From positions 124,001 to 188,000 of the forward strand of contig JADJVG010000009.1 in the NCBI GenBank assembly GCA_016716675.1: a DNA stretch of 64,000 bases, read 5' to 3'. Positions within the stretch are counted from its first letter, which is position 1. Each line of letters starts with the position of its first letter. This DNA comes from Hyphomicrobium sp. Lineage in GTDB: Bacteria > Pseudomonadota > Alphaproteobacteria > Rhizobiales > Hyphomicrobiaceae. The position numbers and the translations under genes were made by a program. Below are positions 18,376 to 27,894 of this stretch, in pieces. The notes beneath the pieces are model-generated. The model made no database searches and had not been told where the DNA came from. It worked only from the letters and a program-made list of their open reading frames with translations.

Positions 18376-18404
18376 AAAAGGCCCGTCGGTTCGACGGGCC
18401 TTTT
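18376..18404. terminator. Bidirectional terminator between the hydrolase gene and trxA
   Basis: Perfect 13-bp stem AAAAGGCCCGTCG / CGACGGGCCTTTT with a 3-base loop. It has A on the left and T on the right, so it works for both converging transcripts. Confidence 0.93.
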
Positions 18405-18445
18405 CGATATTAAACGCAGTCGAATGCAGCCTGTGCGCGGTCCGC

Positions 18446-18772
18446 TTAAGCGGAGACGACCGTGTTGATCCAGTCCTCGAGCTTCTTCTTCTGCACGATA
18501 GCGCCGGTGTGCTGAGCGGCAACTTCGCCACCCTTGAACATGATCAGCGTCGGCATGGCGCGAATGCCATAGGTGCCGGTCACTTTCGGATTTTCATCAA
18601 CGTCGATTTTCACGACCTTAACCTTGCCGCCCATTTCCTGGGCTACAGCGTCGAGAGCCGGCGCCATGGCTTTGCACGGGCCGCACCAGACGGCGTGGAA
18701 GTCAACGAGTACGGGCACGCTCGACTTCAGCACTTCCTGGTCAAAACTTGCGTCGGTTACGGCGTTTGCCAT
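18446..18772 (-). CDS. trxA: Thioredoxin
   Basis: 108-residue cytosolic disulfide reductase. The active site is WCGPC at 29-33 and the cis-Pro lies in RAMPTLIMF. The start at 18772 (MANAVTD...) has GAGGAG just upstream; a longer frame adds 13 unlikely residues. It is the last gene of the minus-strand addB-addA-trxA run, an order common in Hyphomicrobiales. Confidence 0.97.
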   Translation of the reverse strand: MANAVTDASFDQEVLKSSVPVLVDFHAVWCGPCKAMAPALDAVAQEMGGKVKVVKIDVDENPKVTGTYGIRAMPTLIMFKGGEVAAQHTGAIVQKKKLEDWINTVVSA

Positions 18773-18840
18773 GGTGTATTTTCTCCTCGTCGAATTCGTT
18801 CCAGTCACCACAACGGCGGCCGGTGCCCGTTCGAGCGGGC

Positions 18841-21800
18841 TTATACGTTCGGAGCAGGAACGTAGGTATCAGCCCCCGGAACGTCAAGGCTAGCCACGTC
18901 GAGTTTCCAGAGCCGTTGGCCATAATCCCGGAGGATTTCTCCTGGAATCTCCATAAGTCGCGGTCCATCGGTCCACAAAAGTGCCGCACGTACCCGTTTG
19001 TCCGGATAGATCTCCCGCAGCGCCAAAGCATAGGCGGCGAGCTGGAAAAGGTAGGCGGGTGCGACACGCTGCACCTCGTGCGGCGGCGGGCGATTCGTCT
19101 TGTAATCGACGATGAAGACATCGCTGGCGGTCACGGCGAGTCGATCGATCTGGCCGGTCAAACGCAGCGCCGGTCCACTCATGCCGGCGGGGCGCGGTAT
19201 TACCGCAGAAATTGGAACTTCAGCGCGACTTAACGGTGAAAACAGCAGCGCGAAATCGCCACTCGTCAGAATGGCCAGAGTTTCACGGACGATGCCGAGC
19301 CGCACTTTTGCGGGAAGCTCCTCGCCACGGCGGGTGACGAATGCGGTGGCCGTGGCCTTGCGCTCGCCGGCTTCGATGTCGGGCAGATATTGCAGAAGCG
19401 CGTGGGTAATCGTTCCGCGCAAGAAGCGATTGCCCGACACCATCGCGGCGGGCGATGGGCGACCGCCATCGGATGCCGGATCGTCGGCGGTGCGTGGGGC
19501 AACGAGCGGTTCGCCCTCGCTGTCGGGCGCATACGGCTCCAGGCGCGACGGCGCCAGCGGCATGGTCAACTGCGGTTCGATCGCGGCACGGCGCATGGCG
19601 AACAGTGGCAGTGCACGCGACGCTTCAGCAGCGACGGGTGCGCTCTTGGCCGTCTCTGTCTTTGCAGCTTGCGGGCTTTCCAGACGCCAGATGCTCTTGC
19701 CATCGGCTATCGCAATCTTCTTGCAGGAGGCCGCGAGGCGATTATGAATAATATCATACCAACAGTTTGCCGCGCGGCCCTTGGCGCCTTCAAAGCCGCA
19801 GACATACAAGCGGTCGCGGGCGCGCGTCATCGCAACGTACAGCAGGCGATTGCGTTCCTGGCGATCACGTTCATCCTTGGCGAGCGTGGCGTCATGCACG
19901 GCTGGGAGCCGTGATGTCCCCTTGATCTGCCAGATCACCGGAACAGGCATGCCGGTCAGCCGCGGCGCGTCGGGCAGTTTCAAAAGCCGGGTGCCCGCGC
20001 CATCTCCAGAAATGGTCGTGCACGTGTCGGGCAGAAACACGATGGGCGATTCAAGCCCCTTCGCGCCGTGCACGGTCATCACGCGCACCTCGTTGCGGGC
20101 GTGATCCATATCGCGCTTCACTTCGCGGTCTCCGGCGCGCAGGTTGGCGAGAAAGCCCGTCAGAGACGGCGGTTCGGCATCGTCATAGGCAAGTGCAATG
20201 TCGAGGAATTCGTCGATCGCGTCGGCGGCTTCAGGCCCCAACCGATGTAGCATCTTCGATCTGACGCCTTCGCGATCAAGCAGCGACGAGAAGAATTCAA
20301 ACGGCGGCGTGAAGTCGGCTTTCGCGCGCCAACGCTTCAAGGTCTCGGCGGCTGGCTTATACTTCGGCTCTTTGTCGGCGAGCGCCAGAAAGGCCTTCCA
20401 CAGCGCGCCTTTGCGGCCGTAGGCAATGCGCAGCAGGTCGTCGTCATCAAAGCCGAAAATTGGTCCTTTGAGAACGGTCGCAAGCGCGAGGTCGTCTTCG
20501 GGCAACGTCAGAAAATCACCGAGCGCGAGTAGATCCTGCACGGCGATCTGGTCGGTGAGTTGGATACGGTCAGCACCGGCGACAGCGATGTCGCGGGCCT
20601 TGAGTGCAGCAACCATCGGCACGGCAAACGGATTGCGCTTGCGCACCAGGATCAAAATATCCGACTCGCGGATCGGCCGATCCTCGGATGTCAGTTTCGT
20701 ACCGGTCTTCAGCCACTCTTTGACAGTGTCGGCGATACGGTTGGCGAGTACGTTAGCGGGCGCGGCGGCTTCAGGATCTTCATCAAGCGGCCGCCACGGG
20801 CTGATGCTTGACGCCTCACCCGGCCTTTCCGTTTCCCAGATTTCAATCATGCCCGACTGGCCAAAGCGGCTGGCGATATGGCGGATCGGATCGGTGCCGG
20901 CGGTGAGCCCGGGCGTAATGCTGGGATCGGAAAACACCGTATCGACCGCGTCGAGCACCGGCTGCACGGTTCTGAACGACAGGTTCAGCGGCACGCGCCG
21001 CCAGGCGGCTTGCGCGTTCTCAATCGTCGTCTGCATTCGCTGGCCGACCTCGGCGAACATTTCCGGGCGCGCACCTTGGAACGAATAGATCGATTGCTTT
21101 TCGTCGCCTACGGCAAAGATCGTGCGCACCACCTCGCGGGCGCTGGTGCCAGCAAAGAACTCGCGCCCAAGCGCTTCGATGATCTGCCATTGCTCGGGGC
21201 TGGTATCTTGCGCTTCATCGACAAGAACGTGGTCCAGACCGCCATCGAGTTTAAACAGAACCCACTCAGCGGACGTTGATGCCGTGAGCAGCAACGTCGT
21301 CTTCTGAATGAGGTCGTCGAAATCGAGCGCGCCGGAAGCGGCCTTGGCTTTGGTGTAGCGAAACAGCACGGCGCCAGCGAGCCTGTAGAGCGCCACGGAC
21401 GCCTCAACCAGCGCGAGCGCCTTGCGCTCCGTTGTCAGCCGGAAGCAAGTCGCTTGGGCGCTCGTCGCGCGGGCCAGCAGATCGGGCCGATCTTCAGCGA
21501 GCTTTTTGGTCATCAGGCTGGCGCGCTGGCCATTGCCGCTATCGATCAGGAAATAATCAGCGAGCGCGTCGCCGCGCTGCGCAGGCGTTGATGCCGATAG
21601 CGCGGCGCGCAGTTTTTCGCCGTTGGCAACGTCGGTTTTGCTACCGCCCGCAAGATAATCGCGCAAGCTGGCGAGGTCAGCATCGTTCAAGATGCCGGCG
21701 CGTTCGCTTTCCAATTGTTGCCCGGTGATATGGGCGCGCACGCCAAGCGTCGTGCGCAGATAACCCTCGACAGCCACGAAATCGTCTTGCACACGGCCGA

Positions 21801-22467
21801 GTTCAAAGCGGCTGGCCTTATCCATCCAGGCGCGTTCGGCAATCGCCTTCGACAGCAGTTCGTCAAAATTGGAATCGGTGGCGTAGCGTATGGCGGTCGC
21901 GAGCGCGCGGCCGAGCGGCGACATGGGGTTGCCCGTCGCCTCCAGCAGCGTTGCATCAATGGCGCGCGCCTTCAGTTCGCGGCCTTTCAGATCATCGAGA
22001 ATCTGGAAGCCTGGCGGTACACCGGCTTCCAGCGGAAAACGCTGCAACAGCCGCTCGGCAAACGCATGGATGGTTTGGATTTTCAAGCCACCCGGCGTTT
22101 CGATGGCGCGGGTGAAGAGCGTGCGCGCAAAATCCAGCTCTTCGCCGCTGGGCGCGTGGTCTAAGATGCCCTGCAAGTGCGCACTCAGCTCGGCATCCGT
22201 CGCGGTCACCCAGGTGCCGAGTTTATCGAAGATGCGCTTCGACATTTCGGCAGCGGCGGCCTTGGTGTAGGTCAGGCACAAAATGCGCTCCGGCGGCGTT
22301 CCGGCCAAAAGGATGCGTAAGACGCGTAGCGTCAGCACGTGCGTCTTGCCCGTGCCGGCGTTGGCATTGACCCACACGGACACTTGCGGATCGGCGGCCG
22401 TCGCTTGCAGGCGATTGGTTTCGTTGCGCACCGTCTCTATGTTGCGCACGGGCTGTTTTCCGGTCAT
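18841..22467 (-). CDS. addA: Double-strand break repair helicase-nuclease AddA
   Basis: 1208-residue subunit of the AddAB complex, which resects DNA ends for RecA loading. The UvrD-like helicase begins with Walker A NANAGTGKT (34-42); motif II is LVDEAQDTSPEQW, and motif VI lies in LLYVAMTRARDRLYV. The C-terminal RecB-family nuclease has DVFIVDYKTNRPPP near residue 1135. Its ATG overlaps the addB stop by 4 bases, so the two are translationally coupled. Length is normal for the alphaproteobacterial form. Confidence 0.96.
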   Translation of the reverse strand: MTGKQPVRNIETVRNETNRLQATAADPQVSVWVNANAGTGKTHVLTLRVLRILLAGTPPERILCLTYTKAAAAEMSKRIFDKLGTWVTATDAELSAHLQGILDHAPSGEELDFARTLFTRAIETPGGLKIQTIHAFAERLLQRFPLEAGVPPGFQILDDLKGRELKARAIDATLLEATGNPMSPLGRALATAIRYATDSNFDELLSKAIAERAWMDKASRFELGRVQDDFVAVEGYLRTTLGVRAHITGQQLESERAGILNDADLASLRDYLAGGSKTDVANGEKLRAALSASTPAQRGDALADYFLIDSGNGQRASLMTKKLAEDRPDLLARATSAQATCFRLTTERKALALVEASVALYRLAGAVLFRYTKAKAASGALDFDDLIQKTTLLLTASTSAEWVLFKLDGGLDHVLVDEAQDTSPEQWQIIEALGREFFAGTSAREVVRTIFAVGDEKQSIYSFQGARPEMFAEVGQRMQTTIENAQAAWRRVPLNLSFRTVQPVLDAVDTVFSDPSITPGLTAGTDPIRHIASRFGQSGMIEIWETERPGEASSISPWRPLDEDPEAAAPANVLANRIADTVKEWLKTGTKLTSEDRPIRESDILILVRKRNPFAVPMVAALKARDIAVAGADRIQLTDQIAVQDLLALGDFLTLPEDDLALATVLKGPIFGFDDDDLLRIAYGRKGALWKAFLALADKEPKYKPAAETLKRWRAKADFTPPFEFFSSLLDREGVRSKMLHRLGPEAADAIDEFLDIALAYDDAEPPSLTGFLANLRAGDREVKRDMDHARNEVRVMTVHGAKGLESPIVFLPDTCTTISGDGAGTRLLKLPDAPRLTGMPVPVIWQIKGTSRLPAVHDATLAKDERDRQERNRLLYVAMTRARDRLYVCGFEGAKGRAANCWYDIIHNRLAASCKKIAIADGKSIWRLESPQAAKTETAKSAPVAAEASRALPLFAMRRAAIEPQLTMPLAPSRLEPYAPDSEGEPLVAPRTADDPASDGGRPSPAAMVSGNRFLRGTITHALLQYLPDIEAGERKATATAFVTRRGEELPAKVRLGIVRETLAILTSGDFALLFSPLSRAEVPISAVIPRPAGMSGPALRLTGQIDRLAVTASDVFIVDYKTNRPPPHEVQRVAPAYLFQLAAYALALREIYPDKRVRAALLWTDGPRLMEIPGEILRDYGQRLWKLDVASLDVPGADTYVPAPNV

Positions 22468-25400
22468 GCCGCGCCCTCATCGTTCGTGTGTGCGGACCAC
22501 TCAGCGACGCGCGCAAGGTGCGCGTAGTCGTCATAGTCGTAGCGATAGCCGGGACGCCGGACGGCGCGATAGGCGGTCGCTTCGTTGTCATAAAGCGCGA
22601 CGAGTTCGCTAAGGCCCTGCAAGGCGGCCGCGGCGAGGGCCGCAACGTCATTGGTTTTGATGCGCTTGTCTTCGCCTGCCGGCTCGCCGCCCGACGCGCG
22701 AATGTATTTCAAGGCCAACACCTCGCGGCCCGCGAGGCCTGGAAAGCCGATGTCGCTGGCGGCGATTGCGGCTTCGAGCGGCAATTGCGGCGCGCGGCCT
22801 TTCTGGACGTTACTGTCAGCCGGAATAACGCCGGTCTTGTAGTCGGTGATAATCAATCCGTGCCCCGTGTCGTCGATGCGGTCGGCACGCGCAGTCAACG
22901 TGAACGGACCGCCCGGCGCGGCAATGACGAGACTTCCTGAAATTTCCGGCACGACGCGCACAACATCGGCGCGGCGATCCGCTTCGGTCTCGGCAAACCA
23001 ATCGAGAAAGCGCGCGAGGCGCGGCATCCAGAACGCCGCAACGCGCGGATGGCCGGTGAGATCGGCGAGCAGCTTTTCGGCAATATCGGACAGCGCCGCG
23101 CGGGCGTCGGCGGGGAGCTGTTGCGGAAAAGCGGTCGCAAATCGCGACAGCACATCGTGGACCAGCGCACCGCGCAGGCTCTGGTCTGGTGCCATGCCGA
23201 GGGCTGGCAGCGCGTCGAGTTTCAAGATCTGGCGGGCGAACACCGAATACGGATTGGTGATCCAGTCTTCGACGCGCGTGACGCTCATTTTGCGCGGACG
23301 CATGGCGAGCGGCGGCGCCGGCGCGGGTGCCGTGATCTTAACGTTCGCGCGCTGCACCTCATCGACCGCATCGCGCGCGCGCGCCCAGGCCAGCCAAGGC
23401 TCCGTCGAGTGCAACGTCGATTGCAGTTTCAATCCATCGAGCAGCGCCGAAATGCGCATCAGCCAGCGCGACGGCACCGTCGGCACACCTTTGATCTTCT
23501 GGGCGCGGGTCAGATACACGCGCTCCGCGCCGAGCAGCGATATGAAGTCATGGGCGGCACGGCCGGTGTCTTCTTCCGGCGATGGCAAACCGAGTTCTTG
23601 CCGCATCGGCCGATTAAGCCACGCGCCGGTTTCAGCGGCTTCCGGCCATGTGCCTTCATTGAGCGAGCCGAGGATCATGACGTCGGGCTGCTGCAGACGC
23701 GCTTCAAACGGTCCCCAGATTGCGACGCGCGGATGCACCGGCGTGCGCTCGCGTACATTCTCGCGCGCCAACAGGCTTTTGTAGAGATCGGCATAGTCGC
23801 CGGAATGTATGGTGATCTGCGGCAATTGCGGAGCGGCCAGTTTGACGAAGAACGTGTTGGCCGCTTCGCCCGCATCGCCCTGCCACAACGGATTAATATC
23901 TTCCTGGCGTGCAGGATCATCGTCAGGTAAGGCGGCCAGCAGTTCGGCGGTCGCGCTATGGGCGGCGGTGAACGCCGCGAGCGAATGCCTGCGGTCGTCG
24001 GTATAGAGAGCCGCCAGTGGCGCGAAGGCCGCTGTCAGGCGCTGCACCAGATCGGCAGCACCCGTCAGATCGTCATCCCAAAGACGTTCAGCGGCCATAT
24101 GGCGGCGGCGTTTCTCGATCCTATCCGCTTCGAAGCGATGCAATGCGGCGGCGACGCCCTCCAGGCCGCGCCCGAGATACGGCGCACGGAAGGCGGCGAT
24201 TTCAAGCGCGCGGCCGAAGCGGCGCACGTCGAATGCTTTCATGCCAAGGCGGCACAGCGGATGCTTGAGCAAGGCCATGACGTCGGCCGGGGCAAAATCG
24301 CTGACGGCCGCGTCGACGACAAGATTGAGGAAGGTGCCGGGCACTGTTTTCGCGAACGGCCGTCCGGCGCTGTCGTCCACGCGGATGCCCCAGGCTTCCA
24401 GCCGGATTGCAACGCGCCGCGCCAGTAGGCGATCAGGCGATACAAGCGCTGCGGTACGTCCCGGCGTTTCCACCGCTTCGCGCAAAATGAGGGCGACGAC
24501 TTCAGCTTCGTCTTGCGCGTTCGGGGCCTCAATCAACGAGACGCCGGTCAACGCCTGCTTGATCGTCTCAGGCGCGGTTGTCGCCGTATACGTGTGCCAC
24601 TTCTGCGTCGTTTTAGTAGGGCGCATGGCTTCGCTGATGAAGGCGTTGCGCGCCTCTCTGTCCGCCGATGGCTGAACGCCGGCGAGTACCTGCACATCGC
24701 TACGTTCGGCGCCCAGATGATCGAGCAGCTTTTTCAAGCCAAACTGCGGGTGCTCTGGATGTTCGGGAACGATGGCGTTCCAGCTTTCTTCATCAAGCGC
24801 CATATCGAGGGCCGGCAGCACAATCGCGCCGTGCGGGAGGGCGGCCACCGCGCGCATCAACGCCACCGTTGCGGGTATCGATCCGGTGACGCCCGCGACG
24901 ATGACGGGTGCCTTGGGTGGATGCGTCTCAAGGCGGCGGGCTTCCGCCAGGATCAGCGCATTGCGCGTTTCGACTTCGGATGTGAAGCCCATAGCTTTGA
25001 AGGTCGAAACGATCTTCAGGAACTCGACGGTTTTCTGCCAGTGCTCGGAATAGGTGTCGGGCACCAGGTCGTGAATTTTTTCGAAGGCGACGTTCTCGCG
25101 TTCGATCTCATCCATCAGATTAGCCAGCTCCGCTGCCAGACTGGCGGCCTGCGCGGGCGTGTTGGTGATCTGCTGGTCCGTGGTTTTGGATACCGTTTCG
25201 CGCCAGCGCTGCACCAGCTGCGTCAAGGTCAGCGTGCGCTCAAGCGGCGGGACGGGTTGCGGCAGATCGAGGATGCCGGCACCAAGCGCGGCTGAGCCTG
25301 CGAGGTTTGTCAGCAAGGTCAGATCGTCCTCGCCCTCGGAGATCGGGCGGGTGCGCGGCATAAGCAGCGCGCGGGCGCCCGACGCCGTGAGAAATGCATC

Positions 25401-25571
25401 TTGCATGGCGCGTGCAGCACGCCGCGTCGGCAACAGCAACGTTATGTCGGGCAGTGACAGCGGATCGGGCTTTGCGCCACCGGGCGACGGCAGATCGCCG
25501 TTGAGGATGGCGCGGGCGAGGGCGGGCAGAAAAGCCGCGCCGGGCGGAATGGTGTAAATGCGCTTCGTCAT
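22464..25571 (-). CDS. addB: Double-strand break repair protein AddB
   Basis: 1035-residue partner of AddA, alphaproteobacterial type. The N-terminal domain is an inactive-helicase-like region (PTRRAARAMQDAF, VIVAGVTGSIPATVALM), and the C-terminal PD-(D/E)XK nuclease has GLIITDYKTGVIP near residue 905 and DRIDDTG before it. The start at 25571 overlaps the murU stop by 4 bases (ATGA). An upstream frame to 25700 is only a shadow of murU. Confidence 0.95.
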   Translation of the reverse strand: MTKRIYTIPPGAAFLPALARAILNGDLPSPGGAKPDPLSLPDITLLLPTRRAARAMQDAFLTASGARALLMPRTRPISEGEDDLTLLTNLAGSAALGAGILDLPQPVPPLERTLTLTQLVQRWRETVSKTTDQQITNTPAQAASLAAELANLMDEIERENVAFEKIHDLVPDTYSEHWQKTVEFLKIVSTFKAMGFTSEVETRNALILAEARRLETHPPKAPVIVAGVTGSIPATVALMRAVAALPHGAIVLPALDMALDEESWNAIVPEHPEHPQFGLKKLLDHLGAERSDVQVLAGVQPSADREARNAFISEAMRPTKTTQKWHTYTATTAPETIKQALTGVSLIEAPNAQDEAEVVALILREAVETPGRTAALVSPDRLLARRVAIRLEAWGIRVDDSAGRPFAKTVPGTFLNLVVDAAVSDFAPADVMALLKHPLCRLGMKAFDVRRFGRALEIAAFRAPYLGRGLEGVAAALHRFEADRIEKRRRHMAAERLWDDDLTGAADLVQRLTAAFAPLAALYTDDRRHSLAAFTAAHSATAELLAALPDDDPARQEDINPLWQGDAGEAANTFFVKLAAPQLPQITIHSGDYADLYKSLLARENVRERTPVHPRVAIWGPFEARLQQPDVMILGSLNEGTWPEAAETGAWLNRPMRQELGLPSPEEDTGRAAHDFISLLGAERVYLTRAQKIKGVPTVPSRWLMRISALLDGLKLQSTLHSTEPWLAWARARDAVDEVQRANVKITAPAPAPPLAMRPRKMSVTRVEDWITNPYSVFARQILKLDALPALGMAPDQSLRGALVHDVLSRFATAFPQQLPADARAALSDIAEKLLADLTGHPRVAAFWMPRLARFLDWFAETEADRRADVVRVVPEISGSLVIAAPGGPFTLTARADRIDDTGHGLIITDYKTGVIPADSNVQKGRAPQLPLEAAIAASDIGFPGLAGREVLALKYIRASGGEPAGEDKRIKTNDVAALAAAALQGLSELVALYDNEATAYRAVRRPGYRYDYDDYAHLARVAEWSAHTNDEGAA

Positions 25572-26305
25572 GCGCTTTGGCCTTGCGCTGCAGCCATCGC
25601 GGCGTTGGCTTCGTCCAATGCGTCGGGTGTTCCGACGTGCATCCACAGTCCTTCGAGCGTGATGCCGTAAAGCCGGCCGGCGCTGATGGCGCGATCCCAT
25701 ACGCGATTGAGTGAAAACGGCCCCTCGGATTCTCCGGCAAACAGTTTCGGATGAATGATGGAAACGCCAGCGAACACATAAGGCGCCGTTTCGGACGCGG
25801 CGCGGCGCGAGATCACCCCGGCAGAATTGAGATTGAAATCGCCGCGTCCATCATAGCCGAGGCTTGCCGCCGTCGGTGCCAACAGCATCAAGGAGTCCAT
25901 GCGCGTTTCATCCCAGGCGTCGAGCAGGCGATCGAGGTTCGAGACGCCGCGTTCGATCCAGACAGAATCAGAATTATGGATCACGAACGGCGCATTACCC
26001 AACAGCGGTAACGCACGTAGAACGCCGCCGCCGGTTTCGAGTAGCACGCCGCGCTCATCCGAAATGACGATGCGCGGCGCTTTCCGCGCCTTGAGGTGCT
26101 GCTCGATTGCGTCAGCCAGATAATGGACGTTGACGACCGCCGTGGTGATGCCAGCCGCCGCCAGCCGATCGAGAACGTGATCGATCATGGCGCGACCGGC
26201 GAGCGGCACGAGCGGCTTCGGGAGTGTGTCGGTCAGTGGCCGCATGCGCGTGCCGAGCCCGGCGGCGAGGACCATGGCTGTTGTGGGACGTTGCGCCGTC
26301 GACAT
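25568..26305 (-). CDS. murU: Nucleotidyltransferase, N-acetylmuramate-1-phosphate uridylyltransferase type
   Basis: 245-residue sugar-phosphate nucleotidyltransferase with the signature MVLAAGLGTRMRPLTDTLPKPLVPL at the N-terminus and HNSDSVW / MHVGTPDALDEAN blocks. Alone it could be called mannose-1-phosphate guanylyltransferase-like. Its position directly after an AmgK-type sugar kinase makes MurU, making UDP-MurNAc in cell-wall recycling (AmgK-MurU salvage), the best reading. It overlaps addB by 4 bases. Confidence 0.85.
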   Translation of the reverse strand: MSTAQRPTTAMVLAAGLGTRMRPLTDTLPKPLVPLAGRAMIDHVLDRLAAAGITTAVVNVHYLADAIEQHLKARKAPRIVISDERGVLLETGGGVLRALPLLGNAPFVIHNSDSVWIERGVSNLDRLLDAWDETRMDSLMLLAPTAASLGYDGRGDFNLNSAGVISRRAASETAPYVFAGVSIIHPKLFAGESEGPFSLNRVWDRAISAGRLYGITLEGLWMHVGTPDALDEANAAMAAAQGQSA

Positions 26306-26339
26306 GCATGAACCCGGTTTTGCTGCGGAAGGATGGGGG

Positions 26340-27883
26340 TTAGATCGTCAGCGCACGGCCTCTGATCGCGGCGGGCAGATGCTCATCATACCACGCCTTG
26401 AGGCTCGATAAGCCGGGATGGGTCAGATCGCGCGCGAGATACCCCCAGATGCGTGGAATGTGCGCCAGATAGTGGCGCTTGCCGTCGCGTTTGGCGAGTC
26501 GGGCGAAGATGCCGAGGATCTTGGTGTTGCGCTGCGCGCCGAGCGCTGCATACGCAAAGCGGAATTGATCGCGTCGAAGGAGGCTTCGCATCCGCGTACG
26601 TCCGCGATATAGCGCTCCAACAACGCGCTCTCTATTGCCGCTGGAACATCGAGGCGCGCATCCTGCAACAGTGACACGAGATCGTAGGCCTCGGGTCCGG
26701 AAAGCGCATCCTGGAAATCGATGATGCCGACGTCGCGCGGCGGCGGGCGGCCAGCAAGCGCGATCAGATTTGGCGAATGATAATCGCGCAGCACCCAGCC
26801 TTTCGGGCTCTCAAGGACGCGCGTGAACACGGTGTTCCAAATGCTGAGGAAGCTGTCGCTTGCGTCGGGTGGCACCGGCGTGCCGCGCAGCGCCGGCCAG
26901 TACCAGTCGAGCAAGAGTTCGGTTTCGATTTGCAGCGTGCCCTGATCGAGTGCGGGCAGCGTGCGGGCCGATCCGTCCGGCAGCGGCAACGGTCCGTTTG
27001 GCCGATTGCGCCGCAGTGCGACGAGCGTTGCAACGCCCCGCGTCCACAGTGCTTGTTGATCGCCGCCGCGCAGAACCTCGGCACCGAATACGGCGTCACC
27101 GAGATCTTCAATCAGAAGCAACCCGTGGTCGAGGTCATGAGCGAAAATTTCCGGCGCTGAAAAACCGGCAGCGGAAAGGGCATGAGCAACGGCCACGAAG
27201 GGGCGCACGTCTTCGGCGAGGTGGGCGATGCGGCTATAGGGCAAGCCATCACGGATCGCCGCGCCGTCGGGCTGCTGTGGTGAATCCATTAAAATCGCGC
27301 GCGCGCCTGAGGCTTTGACGACGCGCGCATACCGCCGTGGAGAGGCGTCGCCTTGCAGGTAGCTGAGGTGTGTATCGCTGCCGGCCCAACCGTGTTGGTG
27401 CAAGAAGCGGTGGATGTCCGCAAGGCGGGTCATGCGCTTCGCGCACGAGCCGGTGCCTTCAATCATCACGCTGCGTGTTTCTGGCGTCGCGCCATCCGAA
27501 AGCGTCAGCGTCAAGCGTTCCGGCGGTAGCAGATCTGCGGCGCGCGACGGCCATTCGATCACAGCGATGCCGCGCTTCAGCGCCAGATCCAGTCCAAGCT
27601 CAAGTAGTTCGGACGGATCGGTCAGCCGGTAAAGATCGAAATGGGCAACATCGAAGCGGGCCGTCTCATACGATTGCACAAGCGTGAAGGTCGGGCTTGG
27701 AACTTCGGTGAGTGTGTCCGCCGATAGGGCGCGGATTAGCGCCCGTGCGAATGTCGTCTTTCCGGCGCCGAGATCGCCCTCAAGCGCGAGCACGTCGCCG
27801 GGCGAGAGCGCGAACGCAACATGCTCCGCCAAGCGCAGCAGGTCTGGTTCAGTGACGTTATTGAAAACGACAGGATTGTTCAT
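26340..27883 (-). CDS. TsaE / AmgK-type kinase fusion, frameshifted near its 3' end
   Basis: Residues 1-150 are TsaE, the ATPase of tRNA t6A37 threonylcarbamoylation (Walker A EGDLGAGKTTFARAL, then FDLYRLTDPSEL). From about residue 155 the protein is an aminoglycoside-phosphotransferase-fold kinase like AmgK, the anomeric MurNAc/GlcNAc kinase (RDYHSPNLIAL and IIDFQDAL). The first frame then diverges after about EASFDA and runs to 26423, while the expected tail (YAALGAQRNTKILGIFARL to LKAWYDEHLP) continues in a second frame to 26340. So a one-base deletion lies near 26555-26585, either a sequencing error or a real truncation of the kinase C-terminus. I recall this fusion in related Hyphomicrobiales. 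murU follows. Confidence 0.88.
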
Positions 27884-27894
27884 CGTCCGGCAGT

